Origin: Botryococcus braunii
Taxonomy: Eukaryota > Chlorophyta > Trebouxiophyceae
Assembly (NCBI GenBank): GCA_002005505.1
Contig: MVGU01001123.1
Coordinates: 128,501-192,500 of the forward strand
DNA length: 64,000 nucleotides
Reading direction: 5' to 3'
Both the position numbers and the translations under genes were made by a program. Within the stretch, counting starts at the first letter, position 1, and every line of letters begins with the position of its first letter. The notes under the pieces are model-generated. The model searched no databases. It had not been told where the DNA came from and saw only the letters and a list, made by a program, of their open reading frames with translations. Positions 1 through 8,615 of this stretch are shown in pieces.

Positions 1-1480
1 CGCCATCATTTTGCTCTTTTCTCTCTAAGCCTTTTGCAATCTGACTCGGTAGATCTATCTTGGGAAAAAAAAACAAAAAGGATCACTTGGGCTATTTGCT
101 GGTGACATACATAAGGTTAGCACTTCTGACAATAGTTTTTGTTGCTCATTCAGGGGTTTAAAGCTGACATGTCGGTGCGTGATCAGATTCCCAGCTCAAA
201 AGGATGTCTTAGGCTTAAGGGCGGTCTTGCTGGGCTGATTTGCCATTCTTGTCATCCTCGGGAGCTTTCTACATGTGGTGGACCTCCTAACCATGGTCAC
301 AGCGGCCGCACTCATCAAGTGGCAGCATGGTGGGAGATTTGGAACAGCAAAAAAGGGTGTTGCTCAGGCTTAAGGGGGGACGGACTGGATTTGCATGATC
401 TCGACATCATCATGAGCTGTAGGAGGGGTCGCAAGTACAGAAACTGAAGCAGGTTACAATTGTTGCCAAATATGCTTTTCCATTGAGGAGTGAGGTTCCA
501 TTCTTAGGGTCTGTTCAGCATTAGTTTGAAGGGTTAAATCTGCACTCTTACTGTTTATAATGGGACTAGGTGTGGTGAGTATAATCTTCAATCAGAGTGT
601 ATTGTTCCACTGTTACAGATATGTGCACAGCAGGAACTTGAAGAGTGTTGTGACATTACTCTTGTTTTGTAGTAGAATGCGGTCACTGAAATGCATAGGC
701 CCCTTTAGGGCTTCTATTATCTGGTGTCCTTGATCTGAGATTTTGAAGGGGTTGAAGTAAAATTTTTAAAGGGTTCAGTTAGTGGATACTAGAAAGGAAC
801 TTTCTAGTTGCTTTGGTGATGGTCTTGAAGGAGCTGTAAGAATCTGCAGAGGACCCTATGGGGTTGTCCAAAACCTCTGTAATTTTTGTAAAATTCCTGC
901 CACCATTTCTTTTCACCTCCTGGCCTCTTTCCGCCTCCATATTTTTTCACCTCGCCCCCCCTTTTTCCTCATTTTTTCACCTCGGTTCTAGAGGTTTTGC
1001 CAAAGACAGAGAAATCGCGGTCACCGTCAGGACCATGACCTACCGTACTCGTCCAAATCCCGCTTTGCAACGACGCTTCCCCAGGAGAAGTCCCTGTTTG
1101 CGGACGGCTAAACCTGCGGAAAAACCATATCACGGGGTTCAAGTTATAACTGAGTCGTTTTCACATGGTCTCTGGGCTGTTTTAATTATCTTACACTATG
1201 TTTTCGTGAGCGATTTCGTACGGTCGAGGTTTATGGGACCTAATGGCCGCAATAGGAAGGGACACTACACAACACAGTGGCCAACGTTGGGTACAACAAC
1301 AACAAGCCGTTCTTGGACGGCATCCTGCCGCGAGAAATAATGTAGCTGGCAGGTAAGCGTGTTTTCCGTGCGTCAGAGATTAGGTGAATCCGTCTCTTTT
1401 AACAAACCACTGCGCTTGTACGTTGGGATTTAGAAAGATAACTTCAATTAATATAATATCCTGCAATTTCTCAAGATTCG
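1..1480. other. Unassigned left flank
   Basis: I see no recognisable protein, RNA gene or repeat here. The longest open frames (about 160 aa or less) lack family motifs and start in low-complexity or C/T-rich sequence. One weak gene-like signal is a strong donor-like site (CAG|GTAAGC at about 1353) followed by a pyrimidine-rich acceptor-like site (ending GGCAG at 1520) just inside inverted arm L. This could be an intron of a host transcript, but no coding exon can be defined. Confidence 0.4.
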
Positions 1481-1547
1481 GGCCTCTGGTTTGTATGATA
1501 TTCGTCTTTCTCTTGGCAGGTGTACTGGGCCAATGTTTAGGAGTAAC
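1481..1547 (+). repeat. Inverted-arm element L, left arm, piece 1
   Basis: These 67 bp are the outer end of a 355-bp arm whose reverse complement is the outer end of the right arm (to 62157). The arm was split here by solo LTR H, with TSD GTAAC at 1543-1547 and again at 40233-40237. It contains an acceptor-like stretch, TCTTTCTCTTGGCAG. Confidence 0.85.
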
Positions 1548-2139
1548 TGTTGAGTTCTGAACATTAATAGTGAATGCCTTGTGCTTTAAGTGATCTTCAT
1601 GTGTGCACTATTAGGATAGGGGTCCATTGAGAACCTAAGATACCTTGAGACACATTAGTTTGTGGACGCTTTTAAACATAAGGTACAATCTGATCTAGAT
1701 TACACGTTTGTCGGGTGAACTCTTAAGGCTGCCCCACCGGTGTGAATGCCAACTGGTTGTGAAAGATGCTGGGCATTTCCAGATGCTAGCCTTGTCCAAC
1801 AGTTGTGCATGATACTCAGCAGACAGTCGTACGGACTGCAGCGGGAATACCTGCATCTACTGACGACCTGTCTGCCGTGTACAGGTACGGTGCGGGAGTG
1901 TGTGTTGTATCATTGTTGCTGGAGTGAGAGTGAACAAGCTTAGTGTACCCTGTAGTCACTTAAACAGACAAGGGACAGTTACTGCAGGGAGTATAGGCAT
2001 GTACTTGAACGTAGCCGCCTAGAGCCTTATTTAGTACTTGCTTGATCGGTGCTTGAGTGCCATACAATGATGTAACGGAACTGGTTGTGAAAGATGCTGG
2101 GCATTTCCAGATGCTAGTCTTGTCCAACAGTTGTGCATG
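1548..2139 (+). repeat. Solo copia LTR H, first part
   Basis: H starts TGTTGAGTTC and is the plus-strand counterpart of the LTRs of element D (reverse complement of 22978-23671). It shares the U3 motif GTACCTTATG, here seen as CATAAGGTAC near 1680. R1 lies at 1751-1884, ends GTACAG and is followed at once by GTACGG. R2 starts at 2079 and is broken at 2139 by element K (TSD GCATG at 2135-2139). The LTR resumes at 40125. Without the insert it is about 700 bp and is flanked by TSD GTAAC, so it is a solo LTR left by recombination. Confidence 0.88.
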
Positions 2140-2147
2140 TGTGGATC

Positions 2148-2437
2148 CTGCAAGATCCAGTTTGGATTTAATGTTATATGTCACAAATAATTAGACACAC
2201 ACAAGTGTCATCCAGATAAGTAAACAATGTCAACATCAACACCATCACTATGTGAAAGCAGTTAAAAGGTCAGACTGATCTCTCTTGATCTGAACACATG
2301 CATCCACGATGCCAAACACAGATGAGAGTTAATTTAGATCAGGCTGTGAGTCAGAGTTTTTGACAACACGATGTTTCAAAAACACTATCGATTGACTTAC
2401 ACGGGCAGTATACGACACTGACCTATCTAACGATTAC
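2148..2437 (-). other. Predicted R1-to-R2 intron of K (290 bp)
   Basis: Minus strand: the donor GTAATC follows the CAG at the end of R1. The acceptor is the CAG at the end of R2, followed by GATCCACA, the LTR end. Splicing would remove the spacer plus all of R2, leaving R1 (itself spliced) joined to the last 8 bp of the LTR. This is inferred from sequence only. Confidence 0.6.
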
Positions 2438-2502
2438 CTGCAAGATCCAGTTTGGATTTAATGTTATATGTCACAAATAATTAGACACACACAAGTGTCA
2501 TC

Positions 2503-2588
2503 CTGTGCATATTGATCACATTAGTACCTTGCTGGTAACCATCTTACGACCATTTCTCATATGCTAACGTGCAGCATTAACTGCTTAC
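2503..2588 (-). other. Predicted intron in R1 of K (86 bp)
   Basis: On the minus strand this segment begins GTAAGC and ends TGCACAG. It is absent, to the base, from the paired repeat R2 at 2212/2213, where the flanking blocks of 65 and 58 bp are joined directly. The clean boundaries and consensus splice sites indicate an intron rather than a random indel. Confidence 0.85.
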
Positions 2589-2646
2589 CAGATAAGCAAA
2601 CAATGTCAACATCAACACCATCACTATGTGAAAGCAGTTAAAAGGT

Positions 2647-2735
2647 CTGCACGTAAGCAACATTATCATTAGTTCAAAATCAGATGCAGCACTTATGGCT
2701 GTCACAACAACGTCAGCGACGAACGTATGCCTTAC
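2647..2735 (-). other. Predicted intron in R1 of K (89 bp)
   Basis: On the minus strand this segment begins GTAAGG and ends ACGTGCAG. It is precisely missing from R2, where the 58-bp and 127-bp blocks meet at 2270/2271. With the 86-bp intron it accounts for the whole length difference between R1 (425 bp) and R2 (250 bp). Confidence 0.85.
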
Positions 2736-3101
2736 CAGACTGATCTCTCTTGATCTGAACACATGCATCCACCTTGCCACACACAGATGAGAGTTAATTT
2801 AGATCAGGCTGTGAGTCAGAGTCTTTTGCAACACGATGTTTCAAAAACACTATCGATTGACTGCCTGAGGCTTCGTTCAGTCGCAGCTAGTATTATCAGA
2901 TCAGCGCGTTGAATTGCGCTGTTCTGACCCTTTTTTCACGAATTCCTATCAGGATCTAAGTTCAGGGCCTTGGAAATAGGCCCTTATCCTAATATGGGTC
3001 CATCATTTTATTAGCTGTTAGGATAAGCCCATGTCTGATAATCACAAACATTCTGCAGGACGTTCTCTGCCTTGTTCTTAAATGTCTCTATCATCAGTAC
3101 T

Positions 3102-3793
3102 TGTTGTAGTAGATGAATAATTTATGCCTTTCCCTCAGTGGAGTAATAGTGGCTTTTCCGTCAGTGACAATAATAAGGGACAAATAGGGCGAAACGGTAA
3201 AGACATGGTAGTCATGGTCAATTTGAATGTAGATAAAGGTAACGCAAGTTACAGACACGTTTAGTGCAGGAAGGTACTGTTGCTTGGACGGAGAGGCAAG
3301 GCACTTGATTGGGACTACACAAGCACTCCGGGTGTTTCCTCAAAGTTGCCCAATCAGTCCTTGATTGTTCATGTCCTAGACTCTACTCATCATCGTACAG
3401 TAGAGCGGACCTTGACTTACACCCTCCGTGCCGCCACTGCACAGGTAACGTTAATATGATTGGAATAAGAAATTTGAGGCTCTGCTAGCCTTTAGTATTG
3501 CATGTTATGTGTATGTGCTTGGCTTTCTTATCATCGGACAATGAGATTGTTGCTTTCTGAGTGTGTACCAGTTAGGGTAGTTTGAATTCCGTTGTTAAGA
3601 GAGTGAGAGAGAGCAATTGTAATAGACTTGATTGGGACTACACAAGCACTCCGGGTGTTTCCTCAAAGTTGCTCAATCAGTCCTTGATTGTTCATGTCCT
3701 AGACTCTACTCCTCATCGCACAGTAGAGCGGACCTTGACTTACACCCTCCGTGCCGCCACTGCACAGGAATACGCCAAGCCCATAACCTAACA
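3102..3793 (+). repeat. Element A 5' LTR
   Basis: This 692-bp LTR runs TGTTGTAG...CCTAACA. R1 is 3303-3444 and R2 is 3626-3767, both 142 bp and nearly identical. R1 ends CTGCACAG followed by GTAACG; R2 ends CTGCACAG followed by GAATAC. The predicted intron is therefore 3445-3767 (323 bp). U5 ends with CCCATAACC (3780-3788), complementary to the core of the adjacent primer-binding site. Confidence 0.92.
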
Positions 3794-3806
3794 GCTTATG
3801 GGCCCA
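3794..3806 (+). promoter_or_regulatory. Element A primer-binding site (tRNA-iMet anticodon type)
   Basis: The sequence GCTTATGGGCCCA directly follows the LTR. Eleven bases (TTATGGGCCCA) are complementary to the eukaryotic initiator tRNA-Met anticodon stem-loop (UGGGCCCAUAA), not to its 3' end. Drosophila copia and yeast Ty5 are known to prime from a tRNA-iMet half molecule in this way. Confidence 0.8.
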
Positions 3807-3859
3807 CCACTCTCCCGTTGAGTGTGGGTGGCTCTGAGAACGGAGGAAGACAGCCGTGA

Positions 3860-4138
3860 ATGGCTAAGAAACGCCGCACGAAGCAGACGGCAAGAAAAAC
3901 TACCTGTGTCAACGTTCCTGTTCACCTAAGGACCGGACCTCCTTCATACAATGATCGAATCAAGGCTGGGGGACCTCGAGGAGATCGTACACCAGACGAG
4001 CGAGCACTCATCGTCATCTGTACGCTGGACGCCCGCTGCCTCGACCAACGTGGTTTGAGGAACGATTTCCTGTATATCCAGCTTACAAGTTTACCTCTTG
4101 GGGGTGACCCCGTGGGAGGTCTCGTTTGTGAATCTTGA
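3860..4138 (+). CDS. Element A leader ORF with histone H3-tail-like N-terminus
   Basis: This 92-aa ORF lies between the primer-binding site and gag and starts at an ATG 53 bp after the PBS. Residues 1-15 read MAKKRRTKQTARKTT; RTKQTARK is identical to residues 2-9 of the histone H3 tail. A conserved stretch follows (NVP, then GPPSYN, then RGDR and PDER) that is shared with the leader ORF of element F. PPSY fits the PPxY consensus bound by WW domains. The rest of H3 is absent, so this is not a histone gene. After about residue 53 (PDERALIV) the A and F proteins diverge, so the C-terminal part here may be read-through of unrelated sequence. Function is unknown; chromatin or reader-protein mimicry is inference. 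Confidence 0.65.
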   Translation: MAKKRRTKQTARKTTCVNVPVHLRTGPPSYNDRIKAGGPRGDRTPDERALIVICTLDARCLDQRGLRNDFLYIQLTSLPLGGDPVGGLVCES

Positions 4139-5925
4139 GCCTGGGTTCATCACGAAGGCTAAGTTCCTGAAGTATTGGCGTGCCATCGTTTGGCTGAACA
4201 GAGAGCAGGAAACAGCTGAAATTACAGCGTACAACTCAGTGGAGTTAGCATTGTCCACTATCCCTGTGGCTGCTTTCAAAGACACCCTGTCTCTGAGTGT
4301 TCGATGTGAAGCTGACTGGGAGACGGAGTCAGACAGTTGTGACGATATAGCAGGTGCCTGTTATACTAAGTAGCCATTATGGATTTCGAACAGAATATGT
4401 CCTTTCCGGGTGCCCTGGAGACCGGGAAGACTGCGCCCTCGAGTCGGGACTTGCGCGATTCGAGAGGATTGTGTACTGCTTAATAAAACCCTCAATCTTG
4501 TGCCCTTTCAAGTCCCAGCCCCGCACGTGTTGGTCTGGAGTGGGACTTAGAAGGAAATCTGCTGTTTTACACGTTGTGGGCCCGCTTGAAGGCCAGTTTT
4601 AAGGTGCAGTTCATAAGCGGCTGCTAAACAGTCCCTTGATGTTTCAGGAATCAGCTCGTACTTTCTAGAAAAGTGGTGACGTGTAATGTTTAGCGTCTCT
4701 TCATTGTGAACTTCATGTTCAGGATCTGCTTGATTTAACCAGAACTATCTAGATTCTCTTTACGTGTCAAGTGATCCTGCTTTGTGGATTACGTGGCAGC
4801 TCAGAATCAGTTGTAACCTGGGCACTAGAGGAACGTGATCCCTCTGGACACTTCGTTCCAGCGGGGTCCTGAAAGGTCCCGAATCCCCGCGTAAGTTCGG
4901 GGAATACCATTTAAGGGCGACCAGCCGTCCTCTAAACCACGCTGTGCTAGGAAGTTAGGTGAGGGAAACCTCTGTCGTGAGTCTTTGTAACCGCACAAGT
5001 TTGAATCCCAACATTCCTACTAGCCTCGTCCGTGACCACTGCGTTAATGTGCCTGACCGTTTGTCCTTGAATGTCCTAGTCGTAACTTGATCTACCCCAC
5101 TTGCCTGTCGTAACTCGTCGCAATTGTGAAGCAACACCTCTGAAACTCAGTGCCAGTATTGATTTGGATATCTTCTATCAAATCTTAATAGTATCAGTGA
5201 GCATTCCACCCTTTTAGCACGGACCGAAGATCAATACCAAGATCTAGCCGTCCCACCTTCGTGCAGTAACAATCAATTTACCTGTTCCAGTACCTATAGT
5301 AATTCATTCTTTATCATATAGTCGTTCATAAATTTCATTTAACAAGCGCCGCAAGTAATTTGGTACGAAGCCACCACACCTAAGTCGTAACATCACGCAC
5401 AGTAGTACCAACCCGGATCCTGAAAAGGAGCATCAAACCCTAACAGTAGGATTAGAATAAAATAGATTAACACCTTTGAAAGTGAAATATCTGATTTATA
5501 ACTCCAGTTAAGATCATACTCCAGCCGTCAACCCCCAAAGTCCGATAGCCCGGCCTGCGATAGGCCGTAAGCCGGTGACCCCGACTACGGATCCCCGACT
5601 AAAACATCCGAGACTTGAACCGCAGCAGTCTCCGATTGTAACCTCCAGCCTTCGAATCGCACAATCGTAAGTACCAGTAATCCAGTAATCCGGTAACCCA
5701 GGTCTCAAGGCCGAATCCTTGAGTGGCGATCCGCATAATTTACCTTGATACAGAAGCCGCAGCCCAGCTATTACTAATCGTAGTGCAAAATCTCTAATTT
5801 TCAATCAGAAAAAAATTTGTCTACCTTGGGTAACGGGAACCCTATATAAGGACGTGACACAGTGACGAGTCCGTTGATTGAGGTGATTGTCTAAGTTTCC
5901 TTGTTCATCGTAAATATTGCAGACA
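4139..5925 (+). other. Element A extended leader
   Basis: In element F the leader ORF abuts gag, but in A an extra 1.8 kb lies between them. It contains a 91-codon open frame (4098-4373, no ATG start) reading NLEPGFITKAKFLKYW and similar, which I cannot assign, then AT-richer sequence with no coding signal. A TATA-like CTATATAAGG lies at about 5842 and an acceptor-like TATTGCAG just before the gag ATG. It may be captured or inserted DNA, or a long intron. Confidence 0.45.
5842..5851 (+). promoter_or_regulatory. TATA-like box upstream of element A gag
   Basis: CTATATAAGG lies about 80 bp upstream of the gag ATG at 5926. Position and sequence would fit an internal promoter, but there is no independent evidence of transcription. 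Confidence 0.3.
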
Positions 5926-6479
5926 ATGACATCAAAAAAGAAAGGGCAGTCAACGAGTGGGGCTTCGACCTCAAACAGTGAGACCACCACCTCTACACCT
6001 GTTCGAGAACCCTGCACCCCAAGTACATCAAGGGGGGAAGCAAATGAGTTGCCTAAAGTCATCCCCACTCAGGTGAAAGTACACATCAAACTGAGGGACA
6101 ATGGACATAATATTCTGATCTGGAAGAGTGCATATGTGGCAGCTAATGAGGCAAAGGGGTCTCTTCCTGCAGTGCTGGAGGCCATGCCAGGCACGTTGCA
6201 TGATGCAGCAGCTCTGTTACTGTTGCACGAATTTGTGCCAGAGGGGTGGCAGGGAGAACTGGCTGAGTTGGCATCAGCATATGATGCTTATGAGTACATA
6301 TGCAGAAAATTCATTGGTGGCCACAATCTTCAGGCAAACATGGACTGGTTGCAAGAAATGGGACAAGGGATGAGACATGATGAAACAATTTCTCAATATG
6401 TGAATCGCATGCTCAATCTCAAAGCCTGCCTCCACAGGAATAATCATCATCTGATGGATGGGTTTGTAGCGACCCAAAT
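5926..6479 (+). pseudogene. gag: Element A gag, N-terminal part
   Basis: The ATG at 5926 (MTSKKKG) matches the gag start of element F; the upstream in-frame codons are not ATG. The product is the copia capsid-type Gag: a Ser/Thr-rich N-terminus (about 45 aa) followed by the UBN2/Retrotran_gag-like region with motifs such as WLQEMGQGM and ETISQYVNRM. Gag packages element RNA into cytoplasmic virus-like particles. The frame is cut at 6479 (...ATQI) by gypsy B, which duplicated CAAAT, and resumes at 15146 with VQGLPEAAKEPG. Confidence 0.9.
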
Positions 6480-6957
6480 TGTAACGGAATGCGAGGATTT
6501 CCGAGCATTTCGGGACATTTGCAGGAGACGCCCTTTGGCGCCATACTGCGCGCCCGTGGGAGCCACGTGGTTAGCCGCTCGAACGAGAGTAGCACCTTCC
6601 GTCGGTGATGGTTGCTTACGCCATGCATAGTTGGCACTCCGTCATTGCGTGTGTTTGATGACAATAGTTGTCACCGTTAGCACGCCAACAAGTGGACGAT
6701 CTAGGGCTCTCACGAAGGATAGAGAGACATAAGTCGTACATGGGCCGAGTTCGAATCATAGGCGTCCCCTGGCTAGGAACCCGCGTGCCGAGTAGATTAA
6801 CACGAGAGGACAGAACTGGAGAAACCACAAGTGTAAGCTGTGTGGTGGGGTGGTTCTTGTAAACGCTTGCTTGCCCCAAGTGACGGACCTCGTGTCGCGC
6901 CTCGCTCCTTGCTCCCTTCCTGCCTTACTTCCTTATAAATTCCGCTGAGTTATTACA
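6480..6957 (+). repeat. Gypsy B 5' LTR
   Basis: This 478-bp LTR runs TGTAACGGAATGCG...TTATTACA. A TATA-like TTATAAAT lies near the 3' end (about 6933). There is no internal R1/R2 duplication, unlike the copia LTRs in the window. Confidence 0.93.
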
Positions 6958-6959
6958 TT

Positions 6960-6970
6960 TGGTATCGGCG
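6960..6970 (+). promoter_or_regulatory. Gypsy B primer-binding site
   Basis: TGGTATCGGCG starts two bases after the LTR. The leading TGG pairs with a tRNA 3' CCA. The same or a near-identical site occurs in gypsy G (31792) and J (50266). It resembles the plant initiator-Met PBS (TGGTATCAGAGC) only in its first seven bases. Confidence 0.7.
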
Positions 6971-7063
6971 AAAGCCGTTATCAATCCTTTGGGGTTTTCG
7001 ATCAAGTTGTTGGAAGTTGGCAGATGCCGATGCAAGGATCTAACTTTGGGATGCCCCTCGTAG

Positions 7064-7780
7064 ATGAGCTCGGTGACATCAGATAGGTTTAAAAACCTTT
7101 CTGAAGACGACCGAAGCCTTTTGGAAGGTTCTTTGCGGGAAGGCTTCGAGGTTACGGATTTGTTAGAGGAGGACGTCGATTCCATGAACCCGATCGCCCC
7201 TACAACCGAGGGATCGGAAGGCAAAAGGAAGAAACGCCCCTTGTCAAAGGATGAAATTGAAGAATACATTAACACGTTAGTCGAACAAAAGTTGGAGGCT
7301 CGGCAGGCTGAGGCCCAAGCACCGATCCTCAAACCGGTGCAAGGAGGTCCCCCCAAGAGGAGGACACTATCAAACTTCCACACCAATCTTGGTGCAGCTC
7401 ATATCCCAGAGGAAGTTCAAGGGTCACCACCCTTCTGGGGAGCTGTTGGAGGACCCCCTGATGCACCAGGGAAAGGAAAATTGGACTCTCGGAAGGTCAT
7501 CCCCACTAATAGGGAGTGTTACTTTTGCAAACAGTTGGGCCATGAAGCATGGCAATGTCAGTTGAAAAGGGAGTGGTTGGCTGCTAAAGCTAAAGCGGGA
7601 GGGTTCCAACCACCAGTTTTTCAACCGGGTTACTTTCCCTCTGCACCACAGGCCCCACCAGTGGTGGCACTAGTGCAAGGAGGGCTTCCACCACCTCAAG
7701 GAGGGCAAGGTAATTGGCAAGGGAAAGGAAAGGGAAGAGGGAAGTGGAAGGGGAAAGGGAAGGGGAAACCCAAAACTTGA
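7064..7780 (+). CDS. gag: Gypsy B Gag fragment with zinc knuckle
   Basis: This is a 238-aa frame from an ATG at 7064. It is acidic at the N-terminus, then has a basic stretch and, at about residues 151-164, the CCHC zinc knuckle CYFCKQLGHEAWQC (C-x2-C-x4-H-x4-C) that binds element RNA. It ends in a Pro/Gly/Lys-rich tail (GKGKGRGKWKGKGKGK). It lacks a recognisable capsid domain and is short for a gypsy Gag, so the capsid-coding part may have been lost. It ends at a TGA (7778-7780) that is in frame with the following segment leading to the protease. Confidence 0.75.
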   Translation: MSSVTSDRFKNLSEDDRSLLEGSLREGFEVTDLLEEDVDSMNPIAPTTEGSEGKRKKRPLSKDEIEEYINTLVEQKLEARQAEAQAPILKPVQGGPPKRRTLSNFHTNLGAAHIPEEVQGSPPFWGAVGGPPDAPGKGKLDSRKVIPTNRECYFCKQLGHEAWQCQLKREWLAAKAKAGGFQPPVFQPGYFPSAPQAPPVVALVQGGLPPPQGGQGNWQGKGKGRGKWKGKGKGKPKT

Positions 7781-8192
7781 CTCGCAAGGGTCATGGATCC
7801 CCATTGTTTGGCCTATTTGTCTTCACTCTCTGAACCCTTTGAGTTGGTAGTACCTAAGAAAAATTGTGCAGAGGCTTGCTTGCATGATTTCTTTGCAAAG
7901 AGAAAACATGATCCCAGCCTTGGTGCCTGCTTTGTTATTAGTCAAAAAGTCTGGAAAAGCAGGAGGTTTTTCTTAGAGTACAGGACAAAGGCCAAACTAA
8001 AAGTTCTTGCTCGGGGATGTAGGGGAGAACAATTTATGTTTTCGGGCAAGGCAGGAATATTTCCTTTTTCATTTGTGCTTGCATGTGTCATGCCACAACC
8101 ATCTTGTCATGTAGGGCATGTGGGAAATCTCTCACCACTCGACCTGACTTTTGCCGTGACTGTTCGAGGCATGGAGTTTCGTGCACTAATGG
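7781..8192 (+). pseudogene. Gypsy B Gag-protease junction segment
   Basis: This is open in the same frame as Gag after one TGA. It encodes about 135 aa without a clear motif and ends ...FRALM immediately before element b2. Across b2 the frame resumes with DTGATHSF, the protease active site, so b2 (TSD AATGG) entered at the codon before the catalytic Asp. Whether the TGA is a mutation or a suppressed stop cannot be told from one copy. Confidence 0.6.
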
Positions 8193-8396
8193 TGTAACAG
8201 GGAAAATCACACAATGGCACGGAGACCAAGAAATAGCAATAATAGTCTGTTACAAACAGACGGCATCCACCTCATGCTCTATCTTCTCTTGTGTCTTCTT
8301 TTCGTTCCTTATGCTCGCGACATTAGGGGCACATTCGAGACACCTACAACGCGTACACGCGCTACCAAACCGCTAGGGACCAAAACACCTATTACA
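8193..8396 (-). repeat. b2 left terminal repeat (inverted LTR)
   Basis: 204 bp, TGTAACAGGG...CACCTATTACA. It is the exact reverse complement of 9713-9916 as far as I can read. Confidence 0.9.
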
Positions 8397-8615
8397 TGGA
8401 GGTGGATGAAAAATGTAGAGACGCTTGTCGTGACGCCTCCCGTCGTCGATGTGTCAGATTTAGCAGTGGCAGCGGTAAACTTCAAGCGCCGAGCAGACAC
8501 AGAGCTACCTTATGTGCTGCGTTGTCATAAGTGTACTGGCTTTGGGCATAAGCAGAGTGTCTGCCCCTCAAAAGATTACTTTGATCAGACTGGCCTCAAG
8601 AAGAAGCGTTGGTAA
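8214..8615 (+). CDS. b2 ORF: hydrophobic segment plus zinc knuckle
   Basis: This is a 133-aa frame from an ATG inside the left terminal repeat. The N-terminus (MARRPRNSN) is basic; about residues 18-34 are strongly hydrophobic (LMLYLLLCLLF). After the repeat ends the frame runs on into the interior and reaches a CCHC zinc knuckle, CHKCTGFGHKQSVC (C-x2-C-x4-H-x4-C), near residues 107-120, then a Lys-rich end. The knuckle identifies a retrotransposon nucleocapsid remnant. The N-terminal part is terminal-repeat sequence and may be open only by chance. Confidence 0.5.
   Translation: MARRPRNSNNSLLQTDGIHLMLYLLLCLLFVPYARDIRGTFETPTTRTRATKPLGTKTPITWRWMKNVETLVVTPPVVDVSDLAVAAVNFKRRADTELPYVLRCHKCTGFGHKQSVCPSKDYFDQTGLKKKRW

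Larger units (their letters stand above)
2140..3101 (-). repeat. LTR-like element K, first part (probable solo LTR, minus orientation)
   Basis: K starts TGTGGATCC, ends CCAACA at 40119, and is flanked by the 5-bp duplication GCATG. It has no coding sequence, and removing element A leaves about 1.1 kb, so I read it as a solo LTR. Read on the minus strand it has the repeat-intron-repeat design of the copia LTRs here. R1 (2862 to 2438) contains two GT-AG introns and ends CTTGCAG|GTAATC. R2 (2397 to 2148) is the same sequence without the introns and ends CTTGCAG|GATCCACA. Element A is inserted at 3101/39979 with TSD GTACT. The full-length parent is not in the window. Confidence 0.8.

Noticed and set aside
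1354..1519. Host-gene intron at the left flank (CAG|GTAAGC to GGCAG)
   Set aside because: Splice-like ends are convincing in isolation, but no coding exon can be defined on either side.
4098..4373. A 91-aa protein gene in the leader of A
   Set aside because: Open frame with a plausible composition but no ATG, no recognised family and no second copy here; kept only as an unassigned segment.
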